Below, in pieces: positions 61,813 to 64,000 of a stretch of 64,000 nucleotides of DNA. The translations under genes were made by a program, and so were the position numbers. The stretch's first letter is position 1, and each line of letters starts with the position of its first letter. The notes under the pieces are model-generated. The model ran no database searches, had not been told where the DNA came from, and was given only the letters and a program-made list of their open reading frames with translations. Source of the DNA: Sneathiella sp. HT1-7 (GTDB taxonomy: Bacteria > Pseudomonadota > Alphaproteobacteria > Sneathiellales > Sneathiellaceae); contig NZ_JAJFZN010000001.1 in assembly GCF_020731145.1 (NCBI RefSeq), positions 434,001-498,000 on the forward strand, written 5' to 3'.

Positions 61813-62352
61813 TTACGGCTTCGCCGCACTCTCCGGGTTTTCCGGAACTTCAAAAAAGTCCTCACCTAACTCAACGACAACCCGCCCCCCGGAAATATCA
61901 ACCTCCGGCACCATCTCGACGGTGAAAGGAACCAAGACCGCCGCCTTTTCGCCTTTCCCCTCAGGCACAATCTCCAGCATATCCCCTGCGCCAAAATCAT
62001 GCAGGCGTAGAATAATGCCAAATTTCGTTCCGTCCTGAAAGAATACCGGCAAACCGATCAGGTCCGCATGATAGTATTCTTCCTCTTCTTTCGTTTCGGG
62101 CAATCTGTCCCGCGACACGTAAAGCTGCGTCCCTTTCAGGGCCTCGGCCGCGTTGCGATCTGATATACCCTTAATCCGCGCCACCGGCAAACCTTTGCTT
62201 AGGCCAACTATCTTCAGATTGAAGGTCATTTTTCCGGATGCATCCATCAAAGGGCCATAAGCACCAACATCTTCCGGGTTTTCAGTGAAGCTTTTGATCT
62301 TCACTTCGCCCTTGATGCCTTTGGCCCCGACGACTACGCCCATCAGCAGCAT
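61813..62352 (-). CDS. rimM: Ribosome maturation factor RimM
   Basis: Binds S19 and assists 30S maturation. From MLLMGVVVGAKGIKGEVKI it is 179 residues with an N-terminal RimM beta-barrel (1-90, RLPETKEEEEYYHADLIGL near its end) and a PRC-barrel C-terminal half. A GTG start at 62367 is also in frame, but GAGG lies five bases before the ATG at 62352, so the shorter form is preferred. A short negatively charged C-terminal tail is present. Confidence 0.93.
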   Translation of the reverse strand: MLLMGVVVGAKGIKGEVKIKSFTENPEDVGAYGPLMDASGKMTFNLKIVGLSKGLPVARIKGISDRNAAEALKGTQLYVSRDRLPETKEEEEYYHADLIGLPVFFQDGTKFGIILRLHDFGAGDMLEIVPEGKGEKAAVLVPFTVEMVPEVDISGGRVVVELGEDFFEVPENPESAAKP

Positions 62353-62379
62353 TCCCACCTCAGGCACAAGAATACGCCC

Positions 62380-62835
62380 TTAGGCCTCAGCCTTCTGATC
62401 CGCTTCCTCTGCAGGAGCCTCTTCAGCGGCAGCTTCCTCAACCGGTGCTGCCTCTTCGGCAGGGGCGGCTGCGGCTTCTGCCTCAGCTTCCTTTGCGGTC
62501 TGACGTGCTTCTTCCTGCTCCTTCAGCCGTTCCTGCGCCTTGGCTTTTGGCTTGGCTTTTTCCGGGTTGTTGCGAACTGGTTTCTCGCCTAGACCTGCAG
62601 TTGCCATCAAATGCGCTACACGATCAGTTGCCTTTGCGCCATTGCCGATCCAGTACTGGATCCGCTCCCCATTCAGGGACACGCGGTTTTCATCATCCTT
62701 CGGCAGCATCGGGTTGTATGTGCCCAGACGCTCAATATACCGTCCATCACGCGGGCTGCTGGCTTCAGCAACAACGACACGATAGAAGGGACGCTTTTTT
62801 GCGCCCTGACGGGTAAGGCGAATTTTAAGTGCCAT
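62380..62835 (-). CDS. rpsP: 30S ribosomal protein S16 with acidic C-terminal extension
   Basis: S16, a primary assembly protein of the small subunit. Residues 1-82 are the standard domain ([19 protein letters not shown] start, [19 protein letters not shown]). Residues about 90-151 are an extra tail, first Lys-rich and then made of Ala/Glu units ([20 protein letters not shown]), so 151 residues against the usual 80-90. Such tails are known in some alphaproteobacteria; this one is acidic overall and probably disordered. First gene of rpsP-rimM-trmD-rplS, after ffh. Confidence 0.95.
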   Translation of the reverse strand: MALKIRLTRQGAKKRPFYRVVVAEASSPRDGRYIERLGTYNPMLPKDDENRVSLNGERIQYWIGNGAKATDRVAHLMATAGLGEKPVRNNPEKAKPKAKAQERLKEQEEARQTAKEAEAEAAAAPAEEAAPVEEAAAEEAPAEEADQKAEA

Positions 62836-62869
62836 ATTACGTTCTTTCCTTTAACAAACTCGAATTCAT

Positions 62870-64000
62870 TTATAACTTCATTCCTGGCGGCAAAAGCCCC
62901 TGCATGCCTCCGCGTGCAATGCCTTTTTTGCCAAGCTTCTTCACTTTTTTCATCATACCTGCCATCTGCTTATGTTGCTTGAGCAGACGGTTGACATCCT
63001 GAACTGACATGCCTGATCCCGCCGCAATACGCTTCTTGCGGGACGCAGCAATAATTTGCGGGTTGCGCCGTTCCTTCGGCGTCATCGACTGGATCATCGC
63101 TTCCTGACGAACCAGTAACTTGTCGTCAAGATTGGCGGCATCCAGTTGTTTTTTCATTTTGCCGACGCCCGGCAGCATGCCAACAAGGCTGTTCATGCCG
63201 CCCATTTTACGCATCTGGCGCAGTTGGCTCGCCAGATCATCAAGATCGAACATGCCCTTCTGCATTTTAAGGGCAAGTTTTTCAGCCTCGTCCTTCTCGA
63301 TCGTCTCGGCGGCCTTTTCAACCAGCGAGACAATATCGCCCATACCAAGAATGCGGTTAGCAATACGGTCAGGATGAAAAGCCTCCAGTTCATCCAGCTT
63401 TTCGCCAGTACCAAGAAGCTTGATCGGGCAGCCCGTCACTTCGCGCATGGACAGTGCCGCACCACCGCGTCCGTCGCCATCTATCCGGGTCATGACAATA
63501 CCGGTAACATCAACACGCGACTTGAACTGTTCGGCCACATTGACCGCATCCTGACCTGTCAGGCTGTCGACAACCAGCAGGGTTTCCGTCGGATGGCTTT
63601 CCTTATGGACGGCGTCCATTTCAGCCATCAGGGATTCGTCTACATGAAGTCGGCCCGCAGTATCGAGCAGAACCACATCAATGCCCTGCAGCTTCGCCGA
63701 CTGAACGGCACGCTTCGCAATATCGACCGGCATTTGCCCTTCAATGATCGGCAGGGTCGCAATATTTGTTTGCTCGCCAAGAATCTTGAGCTGCTCCTGA
63801 GCGGCGGGGCGACGCACGTCGAGAGAGGCCATCATGACCTTTTTGCTCTGCTTTTCGGTCAGCCATTTGGCGATTTTCGCTGTAGAGGTGGTTTTACCGG
63901 AACCCTGCAGGCCGACCATCATATAGACAACTGGCGGAACCGCGACGAGATTAAGCTCCTGCTGTTCCGATCCCAGCATTTCGATCAGCTGGTCATGGAC
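62870..64000 (-). CDS. ffh: Signal recognition particle protein Ffh (5' end beyond the window)
   Basis: SRP54-type GTPase that directs inner membrane proteins to FtsY. The gene is cut by the window edge: seven further codons before the Met at 63979 are in frame and continue to base 64000. The visible part has G1 MVGLQGSGKTTSTAK, the RRPAAQEQL insertion-box region, DTAGRLH, TRIDGDGRGGAALSMR and the Met-rich M domain (FDLDDLASQLRQMRKMGGM onwards, SRKKRIAAGSG). About 75-80 N-terminal residues are missing. Lies 34 bases before rpsP. Confidence 0.97.
   Translation of the reverse strand, partial: VHDQLIEMLGSEQQELNLVAVPPVVYMMVGLQGSGKTTSTAKIAKWLTEKQSKKVMMASLDVRRPAAQEQLKILGEQTNIATLPIIEGQMPVDIAKRAVQSAKLQGIDVVLLDTAGRLHVDESLMAEMDAVHKESHPTETLLVVDSLTGQDAVNVAEQFKSRVDVTGIVMTRIDGDGRGGAALSMREVTGCPIKLLGTGEKLDELEAFHPDRIANRILGMGDIVSLVEKAAETIEKDEAEKLALKMQKGMFDLDDLASQLRQMRKMGGMNSLVGMLPGVGKMKKQLDAANLDDKLLVRQEAMIQSMTPKERRNPQIIAASRKKRIAAGSGMSVQDVNRLLKQHKQMAGMMKKVKKLGKKGIARGGMQGLLPPGMKL

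Overview
The window is a gene-dense stretch of an alphaproteobacterial chromosome of moderate GC content, about 60 protein genes and one tRNA, with no mobile element, prophage or CRISPR array. Signs of class Alphaproteobacteria: an F1-only atpHAGDC operon with no Fo genes beside it, the cluster rpsP-rimM-trmD-rplS-leuCDB-asd, sucCD-sucAB-lpd next to mdh, sdhCDAB, ethylmalonyl-CoA-pathway type genes, a PleC/PdhS-like histidine kinase and CtrA-type TTAA-N7-TTAAC sites. A free-living marine or soil relative of Rhodospirillales or Sneathiellales would fit; this placement is inferred from gene order and protein character, not from a search.

Layout. 1-4.3 kb (minus): branched-chain amino acid ABC transporter livHMGF with a DUF6867 membrane protein. 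4.5-7.1 kb (minus): cytochrome bd-type (cyanide-insensitive) oxidase cydAB with a 35-residue DUF2474 subunit gene. 7.2 kb: tRNA-Ser(CGA). 7.4-19.9 kb (plus): rplU-rpmA, a strong terminator, then obgE-proB-proA-nadD-rsfS-rlmH-gpmI-envC-like-ctpA-deacetylase-rppH, a long run of tightly packed housekeeping and envelope genes. 19.9-24.7 kb: an accessory-looking island with a PilZ-methyltransferase fusion, a convergent PleC-like histidine kinase and an FAD oxidoreductase; both regulatory genes have a full CtrA-type box in front of them. 24.8-32.2 kb (minus): F1 ATP synthase and priA. 32.2-34.6 kb (plus): transaldolase, DUF484, xerC. 34.6-36.4 kb (minus): MFS transporter and GST. 36.4-45.3 kb (minus): mdh, sucC-sucD, sucA-sucB-lpd. 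45.6-48.0 kb (plus): zapE and an iron alcohol dehydrogenase. 48.0-49.3 kb (minus): PaiB-like protein and an orphan lipoprotein. 49.3-54.8 kb (minus): sdhCDAB, mesaconyl-CoA hydratase and malyl-CoA thioesterase/lyase. 54.9-64.0 kb (minus): secreted beta-helix protein, asd, leuB, leuD, leuC, rplS, trmD, rimM, rpsP and the 3' part of ffh.

Together the window encodes half of the TCA cycle (2-oxoglutarate to malate to oxaloacetate), the catalytic part of ATP synthase, an alternative quinol oxidase, two steps linked to C4/C5 acyl-CoA assimilation, leucine, proline and aspartate-family biosynthesis, and ribosome and SRP components. The part least explained by known biology is the 19.9-24.7 kb island: a canonical c-di-GMP-binding PilZ motif joined to a methyltransferase of the 3-hydroxypalmitate-methyl-ester-synthase-like family, facing a cell-cycle-type kinase, each behind a CtrA-type site.
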